Shown piece after piece: positions 27,670-37,340 of a stretch of 51,297 nt of DNA (the stretch's first letter is position 1; every line of letters starts with the position of its first letter). The translations under genes were made by a program, and so were the position numbers. The DNA comes from Deltaproteobacteria bacterium (GTDB taxonomy: Bacteria > Desulfobacterota > Syntrophorhabdia > Syntrophorhabdales > Syntrophorhabdaceae), in the NCBI GenBank assembly GCA_029777945.1, contig JAKORG010000074.1, positions 1 through 51,297 on the forward strand. Reading direction: 5' to 3'. Below the pieces are notes generated by a model that was not told where the DNA came from, searched no databases, and was given only the letters and a program-made list of their open reading frames with translations.

Positions 27670-28836
27670 ATGGAAGAATTAGCGACCATCGAAAGGGAAA
27701 TAGAAGAACTTAAATCAAAGTCTAAAAGTGTTTACTGGAATGACGAAATAATTTTAAAAACCTTAAACGACTGTGCTAATTATTTCTTTGATTTAATAGG
27801 CGGTGAAAGTTGTTATTTTTATCTTGCATCGTCCAGAGGCAAAGAAGTTGAATATGAATATGTGATATCCCGTAAGATCAGAACAGGGATAACAAAAAAT
27901 ACAGATCAGATACCAAACAAGGTTATCTCTTCATATCTTGGCAAAGATAAACAAAACTCAATAGGTTGGGTAAGATTAACGTATAGCGATGCAAACGGCT
28001 TTAGCTTTACTCCTGCTGATAAAAAACGCCTATCCGATATGGCCCAAATTGCTGCCCTTGCCATAGAAGATTTTATTAAGTATGCCAACAATGCCATAAT
28101 TGCAGAGTGCAATCAATTAGCAGTGATCCTTGCCTTTGTCAGAATAATTGAGGCAAAGAGTAAATGGACATTAGGCCATAGCGAAAGAGTAACGAATGTA
28201 GGCGTAATGTTATTAGAGGCAGCACTGGGTGATCAGGAATGGGTTATGTCCATTGACCAGGATGAGGTATATAAACTGGAAAGATGGTTCAAATTTGCCG
28301 GTTTACTTCATGACCTCGGTAAGGTGGGTATAAGCGATGCATTGATCGATAAACCGGGAAGATTAACGGATGAAGAATTCGAAAAGGTTAAGCTTCACCC
28401 AGGTATAGGCGGTTCACTTATGGATGTTTTGGGGCTCGAATGTACAAAGGCGATAGTGCCTATGATTGAGCACCATCATGAAAATTATGACGGAACAGGT
28501 TATCCTGAAGGGTTAAAGGGTGAGGAAATCCCACCTGGTTCGAGGATACTAAAGATTGCCGATGTATATTGTGCAATAACAGAAGCAAGGCCTTATAGAA
28601 CTCCTTTGGCTCACTGGGATGCAATAGAAGAAATTAGAAGAAATAGCGGAAGATTCTTTGATCCAAAACTCGTAGAGATTTTCTGTAAATTACCATTTGA
28701 GAATTTAGATAAAAAAGTTGAACAGGCAACGCAACAGGGCGAACCCAAAGAAGAAGGGCCTTCTGAAGAGCAATATGTTGAAGATCCATACCACATACCA
28801 TCAATAAGAAAATATTCGGTCTATACAAAAAAATAA
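27670..28836 (+). CDS. GAF-like/HD-GYP cyclic-di-GMP phosphodiesterase-type protein
   Basis: A 388-residue cytoplasmic signalling protein. Residues 20-140 look like a GAF-type sensor (FFDLIGGESCYFYLASSRGKEVEYEYVISRK through IGWVRLTY to AALAIEDFI). Residues 148-335 are an HD-GYP domain: GHSERV (His170), LLHDLGKVGI (His214-Asp215), HPGIGG, and EHHHENYDGTGYPEGLKGEEIP, close to the HHExxDGxGYPxGLxGxxI consensus. IADVYCAITEARPYR closes the core. HD-GYP proteins break down cyclic-di-GMP. The last 40 residues are acidic and Gln-rich, likely disordered. AAAGGAG precedes the ATG. It has its own promoter and stands alone. Confidence 0.9.
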   Translation: MEELATIEREIEELKSKSKSVYWNDEIILKTLNDCANYFFDLIGGESCYFYLASSRGKEVEYEYVISRKIRTGITKNTDQIPNKVISSYLGKDKQNSIGWVRLTYSDANGFSFTPADKKRLSDMAQIAALAIEDFIKYANNAIIAECNQLAVILAFVRIIEAKSKWTLGHSERVTNVGVMLLEAALGDQEWVMSIDQDEVYKLERWFKFAGLLHDLGKVGISDALIDKPGRLTDEEFEKVKLHPGIGGSLMDVLGLECTKAIVPMIEHHHENYDGTGYPEGLKGEEIPPGSRILKIADVYCAITEARPYRTPLAHWDAIEEIRRNSGRFFDPKLVEIFCKLPFENLDKKVEQATQQGEPKEEGPSEEQYVEDPYHIPSIRKYSVYTKK

Positions 28837-29080
28837 AATAAAAAAGAGGTTTTTCAGAAATAATCAAATCCATTGTCCCCCTTTTGCTTATCCTATCTCT
28901 TAATTAATCAGTATTTTTCATAAGTTAAAATAGTATGATTTTTTATTTAATGGATAAAATATTTATCCTTTTAAAATTTTATTTAAAAAAAATAATAGAT
29001 ATGTTAAAATCCAGTGTTTGTGAGTGATTAATTAGTTATGTAAAAATTATTTCTTCAACAAAAAAATATCTGGAGGTTAT

Positions 29081-30661
29081 ATGATTCACGGTGAAACTGG
29101 AGAGTTTTTTAATGTAGCTGATTATTTTATTGATAGAAATATAAGACAGGGAAAAGGACACAAAGTTGCTGTCTATACCGAATATAGGAATTACACATAT
29201 AACGATATTCAGAAGATGATAAATAAAACAGCAAATGCATTTAGAGAATTGGGAGTGAGGGTTGATGACAGGATAATCATAATCATGCTCGATGTTCCTC
29301 AGTTTTATGCTGTTTTTTATGGCGCAATTAAAATAGGTGCCGTACCCATTCCCCTAAATACAATGCTCACACCTGATGATTATGAATATTATCTCAACGA
29401 TAGTAGGGCAAGGTGTCTTGTTGTATCTGAAGAGCTTTTACCTGTTATTACAAATATAAAAGGTGACTTGAGGTATTTGAGGGACATGGTTGTTATCTCA
29501 GAAAAAAAGGGCGCCCATATACCCTTTAAACAGAAATACAAACACGCGCCTGAGACAATAAAAACTGAATATACAACGAAAGATGATGTGGCCTTCTGGC
29601 TCTATAGCTCAGGGTCAACAGGCTCTCCTAAAGGGGCAATACATTCTCAAAATGATATGGTTGTTGTATCTCAATCTTATGGTCAAGGTATCCTTGGTCT
29701 AAGAGAAGATGATATATTGTTTTCAGCAGCAAGGCTCTTTTTTGCGTATGGACTGGGCAACTCTGGTTATCTTCCCTTTTCAGTTGGGGCTTCGGTTGTT
29801 TTAAACCCTGAACCACCAAAACCAGAAAACATTTTCAGGCATCTTATTCGCTTTAGACCCACTATATTCTTCGGTGTGCCAACGTTATACGGCCAAATTC
29901 TTGATTATGCAGAAAAATTAGATGCTGAAAGGGGAACAAAACTCGACCCAAACCAGAACCACGAATTTTCATCTGTAAGAATATGTGTTTCTGCAGGTGA
30001 GGCCTTGCCCCCTGATATCTATTATAGATTTAAAAAGCGTTACGGCATTGACATACTTGATGGTATAGGTTCAACTGAGATGTTACATATATTCATTTCC
30101 AATAGACCTGGAGAGATAAAACCAGGTTCAACGGGTAAGCCTGTGCCTGGTTATGAGTTAAAGCTTGTAGACGATGAAGGCAAGGAGGTGCCTCAGGGTG
30201 AAATTGGGACGCTTCTTGTAAAAGGAGAAAGTGCAGCCCAGCAGTATTGGAGAAAAAGGGAAAAAACAAGATTAACCATGCAGGGCGAGTGGATAAACAC
30301 TGGTGACAAATATTACGTGGATAAAGACGGGTTCTATTGGTTTGCCGGCAGAGGCGATGACATGCTAAAGGTAGGCGGTATATGGGTTTCCCCCATTGAA
30401 GTAGAAAATTGTATAATGGAACACCCTGCAGTATCTGAAGTTGCAGTTATTGGACAAAAAGACGAGAAAAACCTTATAAAACCAAAGGCATATGTAGTTC
30501 TGAAAAAAGATTATAGCCCTTCAGAGGCATTAAAAAAGGAAATACAGCAATGGGTATTAGATCGTATGGCAAAATATAAGTATCCAAGATGGGTTGAATT
30601 CGTAAATGAATTGCCTAAAAGCGCAACAGGGAAGATCCTGAGATCTAAACTGAGAAGTTAA
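29081..30661 (+). CDS. benzoate-CoA ligase-like aryl/acyl-CoA synthetase
   Basis: A 526-residue AMP-forming CoA ligase. It shows the P-loop YSSGSTGSPKG (175-185), GVPTLYGQIL (A4-like aromatic pocket), GEALPP, DGIGSTEMLHIF (A5), GEWINTGDKYYVDKDGFYWFAGRGDDMLKVGG (A7-A8) and the C-terminal lysine of PKSATGKIL (near 518). LFFAYGLGNSGYLPFSVGASVVL and STEMLHIFISN resemble benzoate-CoA ligases such as BadA, which start anaerobic aromatic breakdown by forming benzoyl-CoA. No other benzoate genes are in the window, so the exact acid is inference. GGAGG lies before the ATG. Confidence 0.87.
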   Translation: MIHGETGEFFNVADYFIDRNIRQGKGHKVAVYTEYRNYTYNDIQKMINKTANAFRELGVRVDDRIIIIMLDVPQFYAVFYGAIKIGAVPIPLNTMLTPDDYEYYLNDSRARCLVVSEELLPVITNIKGDLRYLRDMVVISEKKGAHIPFKQKYKHAPETIKTEYTTKDDVAFWLYSSGSTGSPKGAIHSQNDMVVVSQSYGQGILGLREDDILFSAARLFFAYGLGNSGYLPFSVGASVVLNPEPPKPENIFRHLIRFRPTIFFGVPTLYGQILDYAEKLDAERGTKLDPNQNHEFSSVRICVSAGEALPPDIYYRFKKRYGIDILDGIGSTEMLHIFISNRPGEIKPGSTGKPVPGYELKLVDDEGKEVPQGEIGTLLVKGESAAQQYWRKREKTRLTMQGEWINTGDKYYVDKDGFYWFAGRGDDMLKVGGIWVSPIEVENCIMEHPAVSEVAVIGQKDEKNLIKPKAYVVLKKDYSPSEALKKEIQQWVLDRMAKYKYPRWVEFVNELPKSATGKILRSKLRS

Positions 30662-30712
30662 AAAACAATCAACTGTTTACTGGATGCCTGAAATCTGTTA
30701 AGTTATATCTTT

Positions 30713-33559
30713 GTGGACTGGATTATAGTAAAAGGTGCAAGGCAGCACAATCTAAAAAATTTAGATGTAAAGATCCCCAGGAATAAGATGGTGGTGATAA
30801 CAGGACCCAGTGGTTCTGGTAAATCCACCCTTGCCTTTGATACCATCTATGCAGAAGGTCAAAGAAGATATGTAGAGTCTTTATCTTCATATGCCAGACA
30901 ATTTCTTGAACTCATGGATAAACCAGATGTGGATTACATCGAAGGTTTGTCCCCTGCAATAAGCATTGAACAAAAGACGTTAAGTAAAAATCCAAGAAGC
31001 ACCGTTGGAACAGTAACAGAGATATATGATTATTTGAGACTCCTTTTTGCAAGGATAGGCCATGTATATTGTTATAGCTGTGGCAAAGAAATAAAGAGTC
31101 AGCATGCACCCCAGATAGTAGATACCATCCTTTCATATGGGGCAGGGACCATGCTTACCATACTTGCTCCCATAGTGAGGGGTAGAAAAGGGGAGTATAG
31201 AAAAGAATTGGATGAGTTGAGAAAACAAGGCTTTACTAAAATAAAACTAAACGGAGAGATAGTAGATTTATCAGAGGATATTACCCTTGATAAAAATAAA
31301 AAACACGAGATAGATGTTATTATTGACAGGATAAAGATCAGAGATGGCATTGAAAGAAGACTTTTTGAGGCAGTAGAGCTTGCCCTTAATAAGGCAGATG
31401 GTCTTTTAAAGGTTGAATTAGAAGGTAAGGGTGTATATATCTTTAGCGAAAAATTTGCCTGCCCTGAATGTGGTATAAGTTATCCTGAGATTACACCGCG
31501 CATGTTTTCTTTTAATAATCCCTATGGTGCGTGTCCCACATGTTACGGTCTTGGGGTTAAAGAATACTTTGACCCTGATTTAATAGTGCCTAACCAGGAC
31601 CTTTCTTTGAGGGAAGGTGCTGTTATTCCCTGGAGTGAAAAAAACCCTGTTCATTTTTTGCCTTTTATTGAAGGTTTTGTAAAACATTACAAGATTGATA
31701 TAAGACAACCTTTTAAGGCCCTACCCAAGCATGTGAGGGATGCCATTTTTTATGGGACTGGTAATGAAGAAATAGAATTTTACTATGATAGGGGTTCAAG
31801 AAGAGAAGTTGTAAAAAGACCATATGAAGGTGTGATAAAAGAACTTGAAAGGGAATACCAGTATGCAGGTTCATATGAAAAAGATAGATATGAAAGGTTT
31901 ATAAATCTCATTCCCTGTCCTGTTTGTAATGGTGCAAGGCTTAAAAAAGAGATGCTATGGGTGAAAATTAATGGCTTAAATATTGATGAAGTATCAAGGA
32001 TGACCATAGTCCAATGTTTAGAATTTTTTAAAAACTTAGAATTAAGTGAAAAAGAAACAGAGATTGCAAAGACCATTTTAAAAGAAATCACGTCCAGACT
32101 TAATTTTCTTGTAGATGTGGGTCTTGACTATATTACCTTAAGCAGAAATTCTGCCACATTATCATCTGGAGAATCACAGAGAATAAGGCTTGCAACGCAG
32201 ATAGGTTCAGGGCTAACCGGTGTCTTATATGTCCTTGATGAACCAAGTATTGGACTGCATCAGAGAGACAATGAACGCCTTTTAACAACACTTAGAAGAT
32301 TGAGGGACCTTGATAATACTGTAATTGTAGTGGAGCATGACTATGAAGCTATTGTCTCTGCTGATTATGTTGTGGATTTGGGTCCAGGTGCCGGTGAAAA
32401 CGGTGGTTATGTTGTTTTTCAAGGCACACCCCATGAACTTTCCCTTCATGAAGAATCAATAACAGGTAAATACATTTCAGGAAGAGAAGAGATAAAGATT
32501 CCCGATATACGACGTAAACCTAAAGGATTTATAAGGATAAAAGGGGCAAGAACGAATAATCTTAAAAATATAGATGTTGATTTACCCCTTGGTGTTTTTA
32601 CAGTAATCACAGGTGTTTCAGGATCAGGAAAGAGCTCCCTTATAGTGGATACGTTGTATCCTCTTTTAAAACAGAAATTGTATAGGTCAAAGGATAGGGT
32701 AGGGGATGTGGACGGTATTGAAGGATATGAGGCAATAGATAGCGTAATAGATATTGACCAGTCTCCTATAGGCAGAACACCAAGGTCAAACCCTGCAACG
32801 TATACCGGTGTGTTTACATATATCAGAGAGCTTTTTGCAAAGCTGCCTGAATCACGGATAAGAGGTTATAAAGAGGGGAGATTTAGTTTTAATGTAAAAG
32901 GCGGTAGATGTGAGACGTGTGCAGGGGAAGGTTATGTAAAGATTGAGATGCAGTTTCTTCCCGATGTTTATATTGTATGCGATATATGTAAAGGAAAGAG
33001 ATATAATAGAGATACCCTTGAGGTAAGATACAAAGGAAAAAATATTGCCGATGTCCTTGAGATGACTGTTACCCAGGCAATGGAATTTTTTGATTCTATC
33101 CCTCATATAAAAAATAAACTTAAAGTATTGAATGATGTAGGTCTTGGATACATTAGACTTGGCCAGGCTGCAACAACCCTTTCAGGGGGTGAAGCGCAGA
33201 GGATAAAGCTCTCAAGGGAACTTTCAAAAAAGGAGACGGGGAAGACATTTTATATCCTCGATGAGCCTACAACAGGTCTTCATTTTGCAGATATTGAAAA
33301 GCTCATAAGGGTTTTAAATGAGCTTGTAGAAAGAGGCAATACAGTTTTAGTAATCGAGCATAATATGGATGTTATAAAGTGCGCAGATTATATCATCGAT
33401 TTAGGTCCTGAAGGTGGTGAAAGGGGAGGAAAGATTGTTGTTAAAGGCACACCTGAAGACGTAATAAATTGCACAGAGAGCCATACAGGCAGGTTTTTAA
33501 AAAAATATCTAACAGGTAGTATTGATTTATCGAGTTACAGGCGAAAAAAGTCACTGTGA
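30713..33559 (+). CDS. uvrA: excinuclease ABC subunit A
   Basis: A 948-residue DNA damage-recognition ATPase of nucleotide excision repair, the usual length. It has two ABC modules: Walker A GPSGSGKSTL (about 30) and GVSGSGKSSL (about 640), and signatures LSSGESQRIRLA and LSGGEAQRIKLS. Three zinc modules are intact: CYSCG, CPECG with CPTC, and CETC with CDIC. The start is probably GTG 30713, with little ribosome binding site; the first residues read MDWIIVKGARQHNLKNLDV, as in orthologs. It ends 8 bases before kdsB, so the two may be cotranscribed. Confidence 0.97.
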   Translation: MDWIIVKGARQHNLKNLDVKIPRNKMVVITGPSGSGKSTLAFDTIYAEGQRRYVESLSSYARQFLELMDKPDVDYIEGLSPAISIEQKTLSKNPRSTVGTVTEIYDYLRLLFARIGHVYCYSCGKEIKSQHAPQIVDTILSYGAGTMLTILAPIVRGRKGEYRKELDELRKQGFTKIKLNGEIVDLSEDITLDKNKKHEIDVIIDRIKIRDGIERRLFEAVELALNKADGLLKVELEGKGVYIFSEKFACPECGISYPEITPRMFSFNNPYGACPTCYGLGVKEYFDPDLIVPNQDLSLREGAVIPWSEKNPVHFLPFIEGFVKHYKIDIRQPFKALPKHVRDAIFYGTGNEEIEFYYDRGSRREVVKRPYEGVIKELEREYQYAGSYEKDRYERFINLIPCPVCNGARLKKEMLWVKINGLNIDEVSRMTIVQCLEFFKNLELSEKETEIAKTILKEITSRLNFLVDVGLDYITLSRNSATLSSGESQRIRLATQIGSGLTGVLYVLDEPSIGLHQRDNERLLTTLRRLRDLDNTVIVVEHDYEAIVSADYVVDLGPGAGENGGYVVFQGTPHELSLHEESITGKYISGREEIKIPDIRRKPKGFIRIKGARTNNLKNIDVDLPLGVFTVITGVSGSGKSSLIVDTLYPLLKQKLYRSKDRVGDVDGIEGYEAIDSVIDIDQSPIGRTPRSNPATYTGVFTYIRELFAKLPESRIRGYKEGRFSFNVKGGRCETCAGEGYVKIEMQFLPDVYIVCDICKGKRYNRDTLEVRYKGKNIADVLEMTVTQAMEFFDSIPHIKNKLKVLNDVGLGYIRLGQAATTLSGGEAQRIKLSRELSKKETGKTFYILDEPTTGLHFADIEKLIRVLNELVERGNTVLVIEHNMDVIKCADYIIDLGPEGGERGGKIVVKGTPEDVINCTESHTGRFLKKYLTGSIDLSSYRRKKSL

Positions 33560-33566
33560 GGAGGCA

Positions 33567-34310
33567 ATGATTTCAAAGAAAAAGAATGTGATTGTAATAC
33601 CTGCAAGGTATGCTTCTACAAGATTACCTGGTAAACCCCTTGTTGAGATAAAAGGTAAACCCCTTATCCAATGGGTGTTTGAGAATGCTATGAAGTCTCA
33701 ACTAAAAGACGAGATTTACATAGCCACCGATGATAAAAGGATAATGGAAAGGGCAAGGGCATTTGGTGCAGAGGTTATTATGACTTCAAAGGACTATTCA
33801 AGTGGCACAGAAAGAATCTATGAAGCATTAAAAGAAAAAGAAGCGGATATTATAGTAAATGTTCAGGGTGATGAACCTTTTATCCGATATGATATGATAG
33901 ATGCTCTCTTTTTAGAGATGAAAAAAAAGAGAATTTATATGGCAACCCTGTGCTGTAAAATAAATGATATGAGTGAAGTTGACGACCCCAATACCGTTAA
34001 GGTCGTTTTAAATAAAAAGGGCTATGCGCTCTATTTTTCCCGTTCACCTATACCGTATTTTAGAAATAATTCTCATACAAAGAAAAAGCTCGTGTATAAA
34101 CATATTGGCGTTTACGGGTACACGAAAGACTTTCTGAAGAAATATATTAATATGAAGAGGAGTTTTCTTGAAGAGGCAGAATCTCTTGAACAACTAAGGG
34201 TATTGGAAAACGGTTATAAAATTAAAGTATTGATTACTGAATATGATGGTTTTGGTATAGATACTAAAGATGACCTTTTAAAGGCTGAGAAATATTTAGA
34301 AGAGAGGTAA
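33567..34310 (+). CDS. kdsB: 3-deoxy-manno-octulosonate cytidylyltransferase
   Basis: A 247-residue enzyme that activates KDO as CMP-KDO for lipid A core assembly, which points to a Gram-negative outer membrane. It shows VIPARYASTRLPGKPL (residues 8-23), NVQGDEPF, SRSPIPYFR and HIGVYGYTKDFL. I choose ATG 33567, with GAGGAGG a few bases upstream; the open frame extends back into uvrA. It lies 8 bases after uvrA and 3 bases before yjbQ. Confidence 0.97.
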   Translation: MISKKKNVIVIPARYASTRLPGKPLVEIKGKPLIQWVFENAMKSQLKDEIYIATDDKRIMERARAFGAEVIMTSKDYSSGTERIYEALKEKEADIIVNVQGDEPFIRYDMIDALFLEMKKKRIYMATLCCKINDMSEVDDPNTVKVVLNKKGYALYFSRSPIPYFRNNSHTKKKLVYKHIGVYGYTKDFLKKYINMKRSFLEEAESLEQLRVLENGYKIKVLITEYDGFGIDTKDDLLKAEKYLEER

Positions 34311-34313
34311 AAG

Positions 34314-34730
34314 ATGGTGCACTCTGATACATTAAATTTTGATACAAAAGGATTTGGTGATACCATTGATATAACAGATAAAGTTATCCAGATATTAAAA
34401 AAATCAGGCATAAAAAATGGGTTAGTCACCCTATTCTGTCCTGGTTCAACAGGCACAATAACAACCATTGAATTCGAATCAGGTGTTATAAAGGATTTGG
34501 AAAATGCCCTTGAAAGACTTGTGCCTTCCAGTATCCCCTATGAACATGACTATAAATGGCATGATGGAAACGGTTTCTCCCATGTGAGGGCAGCACTTAT
34601 GAAGCCATCATTGACAATACCAATAATTCAAGGAGAAATGACTTTAGGGACCTGGCAACAGGTAGTGTTTATTGATTTTGACAACAAAAGCCGCAGAAGA
34701 AATATAGTTGTCCAAATAACAGGGGAATAA
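34314..34730 (+). CDS. YjbQ family protein (UPF0047)
   Basis: A 138-residue single-domain protein of the YjbQ/UPF0047 family. Signature stretches are VTLFCPGSTGTITTIEFESGV, WHDGNGFSHVRAALMKPSLTIPIIQGEMTLGTWQQVVFIDFDNKSRRRNIVVQ, and the His-containing YEHDYKWHD. E. coli YjbQ has weak thiamine-phosphate synthase activity, but the physiological role is uncertain. The ATG starts three bases after the kdsB stop, using the GAGGT at the kdsB end as ribosome binding site. Confidence 0.93.
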   Translation: MVHSDTLNFDTKGFGDTIDITDKVIQILKKSGIKNGLVTLFCPGSTGTITTIEFESGVIKDLENALERLVPSSIPYEHDYKWHDGNGFSHVRAALMKPSLTIPIIQGEMTLGTWQQVVFIDFDNKSRRRNIVVQITGE

Positions 34731-34743
34731 TTTTAAAAAAATA

Positions 34744-34772
34744 TTGAACATTGGGCCTTTAAGGTTTATAAT
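34744..34772 (+). promoter_or_regulatory. promoter of the TM1266-like/hydG operon
   Basis: TTGAAC (34744-34749), 17-base spacer, TATAAT (34767-34772). This is the best sigma70-type match in the window with a perfect -10, placed about 95 bases before the first gene. Confidence 0.55.
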
Positions 34773-34866
34773 AATTTTAGCTTTATCTTTTGGGTGCTAT
34801 ACCTGAAAGAGAAGGGTAAAATATGAAACCGAGATCAAGGGGATACCTGAGATCAAAGGAGTTAAG

Positions 34867-35121
34867 ATGGACCATAAAGTCGGCATCATCGGTATAATTG
34901 TAAAAGACCGCAAAAAAAATTCCCCCCAGGTAAACAAGATATTAACTGACCATTCAGAAATAATAATCGGCAGGATGGGTATTCCCCAGAGGCAAGAGGA
35001 CATAGGTTTTATATCCCTTTTTGTGGAGGGAAACACGGACAGAATAGGCTCTCTTACAGGAAGGTTGGGCAGCTTAAGTGGAGTTGTTGTAAAAAGTCTT
35101 TTAATACCATTATCAAAATAA
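34867..35121 (+). CDS. TM1266-like putative iron-only hydrogenase system regulator
   Basis: An 84-residue ACT-like protein with beta-alpha-beta pattern: KVGIIGIIVKDRKKNSPQVNKIL, IIIGRMGIPQRQEDIGFISLFVEG, then DRIGSLTGRLGSLSGVVVKSLL. This is the TM1266 family, small proteins coded next to [FeFe]-hydrogenase genes and proposed as regulators. It is directly followed by a HydG-type gene (12 bases). It lacks a DNA-binding domain, so any regulatory role would need a partner or ligand. AAGGAG precedes the ATG. A second family member is at 44892-45149. Confidence 0.88.
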   Translation: MDHKVGIIGIIVKDRKKNSPQVNKILTDHSEIIIGRMGIPQRQEDIGFISLFVEGNTDRIGSLTGRLGSLSGVVVKSLLIPLSK

Positions 35122-35133
35122 AGGGGTTTAAAT

Positions 35134-36636
35134 ATGCTTGCAGTTTTAAGTAAAAAAGAAAGAGATTGGGTAAAAAGTGTAATCAAGGAAGAAGAGATTG
35201 AAAGATACATGCAAAACGGAAGGGATTTTATAGATGATGATGAGATATGGGAGAAGTTAAGGAAGAATGTAAAACCGGATAAAAAAAGGATAGAGGATAT
35301 CATTCAAAAATCCATGGAGATTCAAACCCTTGAACCTGATGAAACTGCATGTCTTTTAAATATAGAAGACCCTGAGATATGGCAGCAGTTATTTAAGGTG
35401 GCAAAAGATATAAAAAAGAAGGTTTATGATAATAGGATTGTAACCTTTGCCCCATTATACTGTGGGGATCTGTGTGTGAATAATTGTCTATACTGTGGTT
35501 TTAGAAGAGAGAATGTTGTGATAAAAAGAAAAAGGCTTACCCTTGAAGAAATACGAAGAGAAACAGAAGTTTTGGCAGGCGAGATAGGTCACAAGCGTCT
35601 CATCGTTGTATACGGTGAGCATCCATCAACAGATGCAGCCTACATTGCCGACACAATAAGAACCATTTATGATGTAAAGGTTAAGACAAAAAATGGTTAT
35701 GGACAGATTCGCAGGGCAAATGTAAACATTGCTCCCATGTCCATAGATGATTTAACCTTATTGAGGGACGTAGGTATAGGCACATACCAGGTGTTTCAGG
35801 AAACCTATCACCATGAGACATATAAAAAACTTCACCCCGAAGGAACCTTAAAGGCTCACTACCAGTGGAGGCTTTACTGTCATCACAGGGCACTTGAAGC
35901 AGGGGTAGATGATGTGGCCCTGGGTGCCTTATTCGGGCTTTATGACTGGAAGTTTGAAGTAATGGGATTATTATATCATGCAAGGGATTTGGAGAGGCAG
36001 TTTGGCATAGGTCCTCATACCATATCATTTCCAAGGCTTGAGCCTGCAGCAAATACACCGTTTATACAACAGACGAAATACAAGGTATCTGATGAAGATT
36101 TTAAAAAAATTATTGCAGTTATAAGATTATCTGTGCCTTATACAGGTATGATCCTTACAGCCCGTGAGCCTGCTTACATTAGAAGAGAGGTTATACCCAT
36201 AGGCATTACCCAGACCGATGCATCCACAAAGATCGGTATAGGTGCCTATTCTGATAGGTATACTGACCAGGAAGAAGACAGGCAGCAATTTATTTTAGGG
36301 GATACAAGGAGTCTCGATGAGGTAATAAGAGAGTTAGCCCAGATGGGATATATAACGAGTTTTTGCACAGCAGGATATAGATGCGGTAGAACAGGAGATC
36401 GTATAATGACCCTTTTGAGAACAGGAAGAGAGGCTGTATTCTGTAAATTAAATGCAGTTCTAACATTTAAAGAATGGCTTGATGATTTTGCCTCTATCGA
36501 AACAAAAAAAGTGGGAGAAGAGATGTTAAAAAGAGAGATGGAAGAGATAAAAAACAAACTTCCCCAGAATGTATATGAAAAGCTCCTTGAATATTACGAA
36601 AGAATCGAAAATGGCGAAAGAGACCTTTATTTTTGA
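35134..36636 (+). CDS. hydG: HydG-type radical SAM enzyme with altered auxiliary cluster motif
   Basis: A 500-residue radical SAM protein. In [FeFe]-hydrogenase assembly HydG cleaves tyrosine and makes the CO/CN-bearing iron unit. The radical SAM site is CVNNCLYCGF (Cys114, 118, 121). HETYKKLHPEG, DVALGALFGLYDWKFEVMGLL and ASTKIGIGAY match HydG. The canonical C-terminal CX2CX22C motif that binds the second [4Fe-4S] cluster is altered: Cys411 and Cys437 are in place, but the middle cysteine position (414) is Gly, with a cysteine three residues later (Cys417). So the motif reads CTAGYRC instead of CTACYR. This could shift the cluster ligand or mark a non-maturase paralog. No hydA, hydE or hydF is in the window. 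AAGGGG precedes ATG. Confidence 0.9.
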   Translation: MLAVLSKKERDWVKSVIKEEEIERYMQNGRDFIDDDEIWEKLRKNVKPDKKRIEDIIQKSMEIQTLEPDETACLLNIEDPEIWQQLFKVAKDIKKKVYDNRIVTFAPLYCGDLCVNNCLYCGFRRENVVIKRKRLTLEEIRRETEVLAGEIGHKRLIVVYGEHPSTDAAYIADTIRTIYDVKVKTKNGYGQIRRANVNIAPMSIDDLTLLRDVGIGTYQVFQETYHHETYKKLHPEGTLKAHYQWRLYCHHRALEAGVDDVALGALFGLYDWKFEVMGLLYHARDLERQFGIGPHTISFPRLEPAANTPFIQQTKYKVSDEDFKKIIAVIRLSVPYTGMILTAREPAYIRREVIPIGITQTDASTKIGIGAYSDRYTDQEEDRQQFILGDTRSLDEVIRELAQMGYITSFCTAGYRCGRTGDRIMTLLRTGREAVFCKLNAVLTFKEWLDDFASIETKKVGEEMLKREMEEIKNKLPQNVYEKLLEYYERIENGERDLYF

Positions 36637-36886
36637 GTTAAAAGAGGCATTTAATATTATTGCCGATGAGATTAAAAGAGAATATAATGCCCATATATGG
36701 TTGATAGAGGTATTGGGAAAGAGGTATTCTTATATAGCAGGGTGTAAAGATGATTCTTTTCTGCCGCCAGAATTCATCTATATAAGTGAAAAATTTGCCG
36801 TTGCTTCAAGTGACTGGGGAAAACTACCCATTGAGAAAAAAGAAGAATTATTTTCTTTTTTGAATAAATATGTTAACAAAACCTGA
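36611..36886 (+). CDS. small conserved-looking protein overlapping hydG, unknown
   Basis: A 91-residue soluble protein with alternating helices and strands and no recognised motif. ATG 36611 lies within the last 26 bases of hydG, after GAAAG, so translation may be coupled to hydG; the open frame extends further upstream but that part is out of frame within hydG. A central segment KRYSYIAGCKDDSFLPPEFIYIS is the most distinctive part. It sits in the same operon as hydG and a TIGR04076 protein. The function is unknown. Confidence 0.6.
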   Translation: MAKETFIFELKEAFNIIADEIKREYNAHIWLIEVLGKRYSYIAGCKDDSFLPPEFIYISEKFAVASSDWGKLPIEKKEELFSFLNKYVNKT

Positions 36887-36929
36887 TAGAAACAATTTTT
36901 TATAAAAACTCTGCCAAAAAGGGGGTCTT

Positions 36930-37208
36930 ATGGCTTTTGATCCAAAGATAGGATATAAGGTCATAGCAACTGTAACAGGGGTTAAGGGTAATTGCAATGC
37001 AGGTCATAAGGTTGGGGATAACTTTGAAATAAGCTGTCATAATCCAGCGGGGCTTTGTGGCTTTTTTTACCATGACATATTTCCCACCCTTTCTACCTTT
37101 CAATTTGGAGGGTCTATGCCATGGTGGGAAGGTGATACTATTGAAGTTCAATGTCCTGATGCATTTAACCTTGTAACCATGAAACTTGAGAGATTTAAAA
37201 GAGGCTAA
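36930..37208 (+). CDS. TIGR04076 family protein
   Basis: A 92-residue small protein with the typical TIGR04076 layout. It begins with a strand-rich KVIATVTGVKGNCNAGHKVGDNFEI segment, continues with CHNPAGLCGFFYHDIFPTLSTFQFGGSMPWW and ends EVQCPDAFNLVTMKLERF. The Cys at 22, 36, 43 and 75 and the many Gly/Trp residues recall family members in anaerobes, where function is unknown. AAGGGGG precedes the ATG. It is 43 bases downstream of the small 36611 gene and ends the operon. Confidence 0.85.
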   Translation: MAFDPKIGYKVIATVTGVKGNCNAGHKVGDNFEISCHNPAGLCGFFYHDIFPTLSTFQFGGSMPWWEGDTIEVQCPDAFNLVTMKLERFKRG

Positions 37209-37340
37209 GTCAATAACCGTTTCTAATAAAGGGGCATAATAGAAAAATTGTAAACTACTATGGGCATTATTTTAAAACCTGATTTTGGTGGACATTATGA
37301 GGTAAATCTATATTTCTTATATTTTTTGTTTCTTATAATG

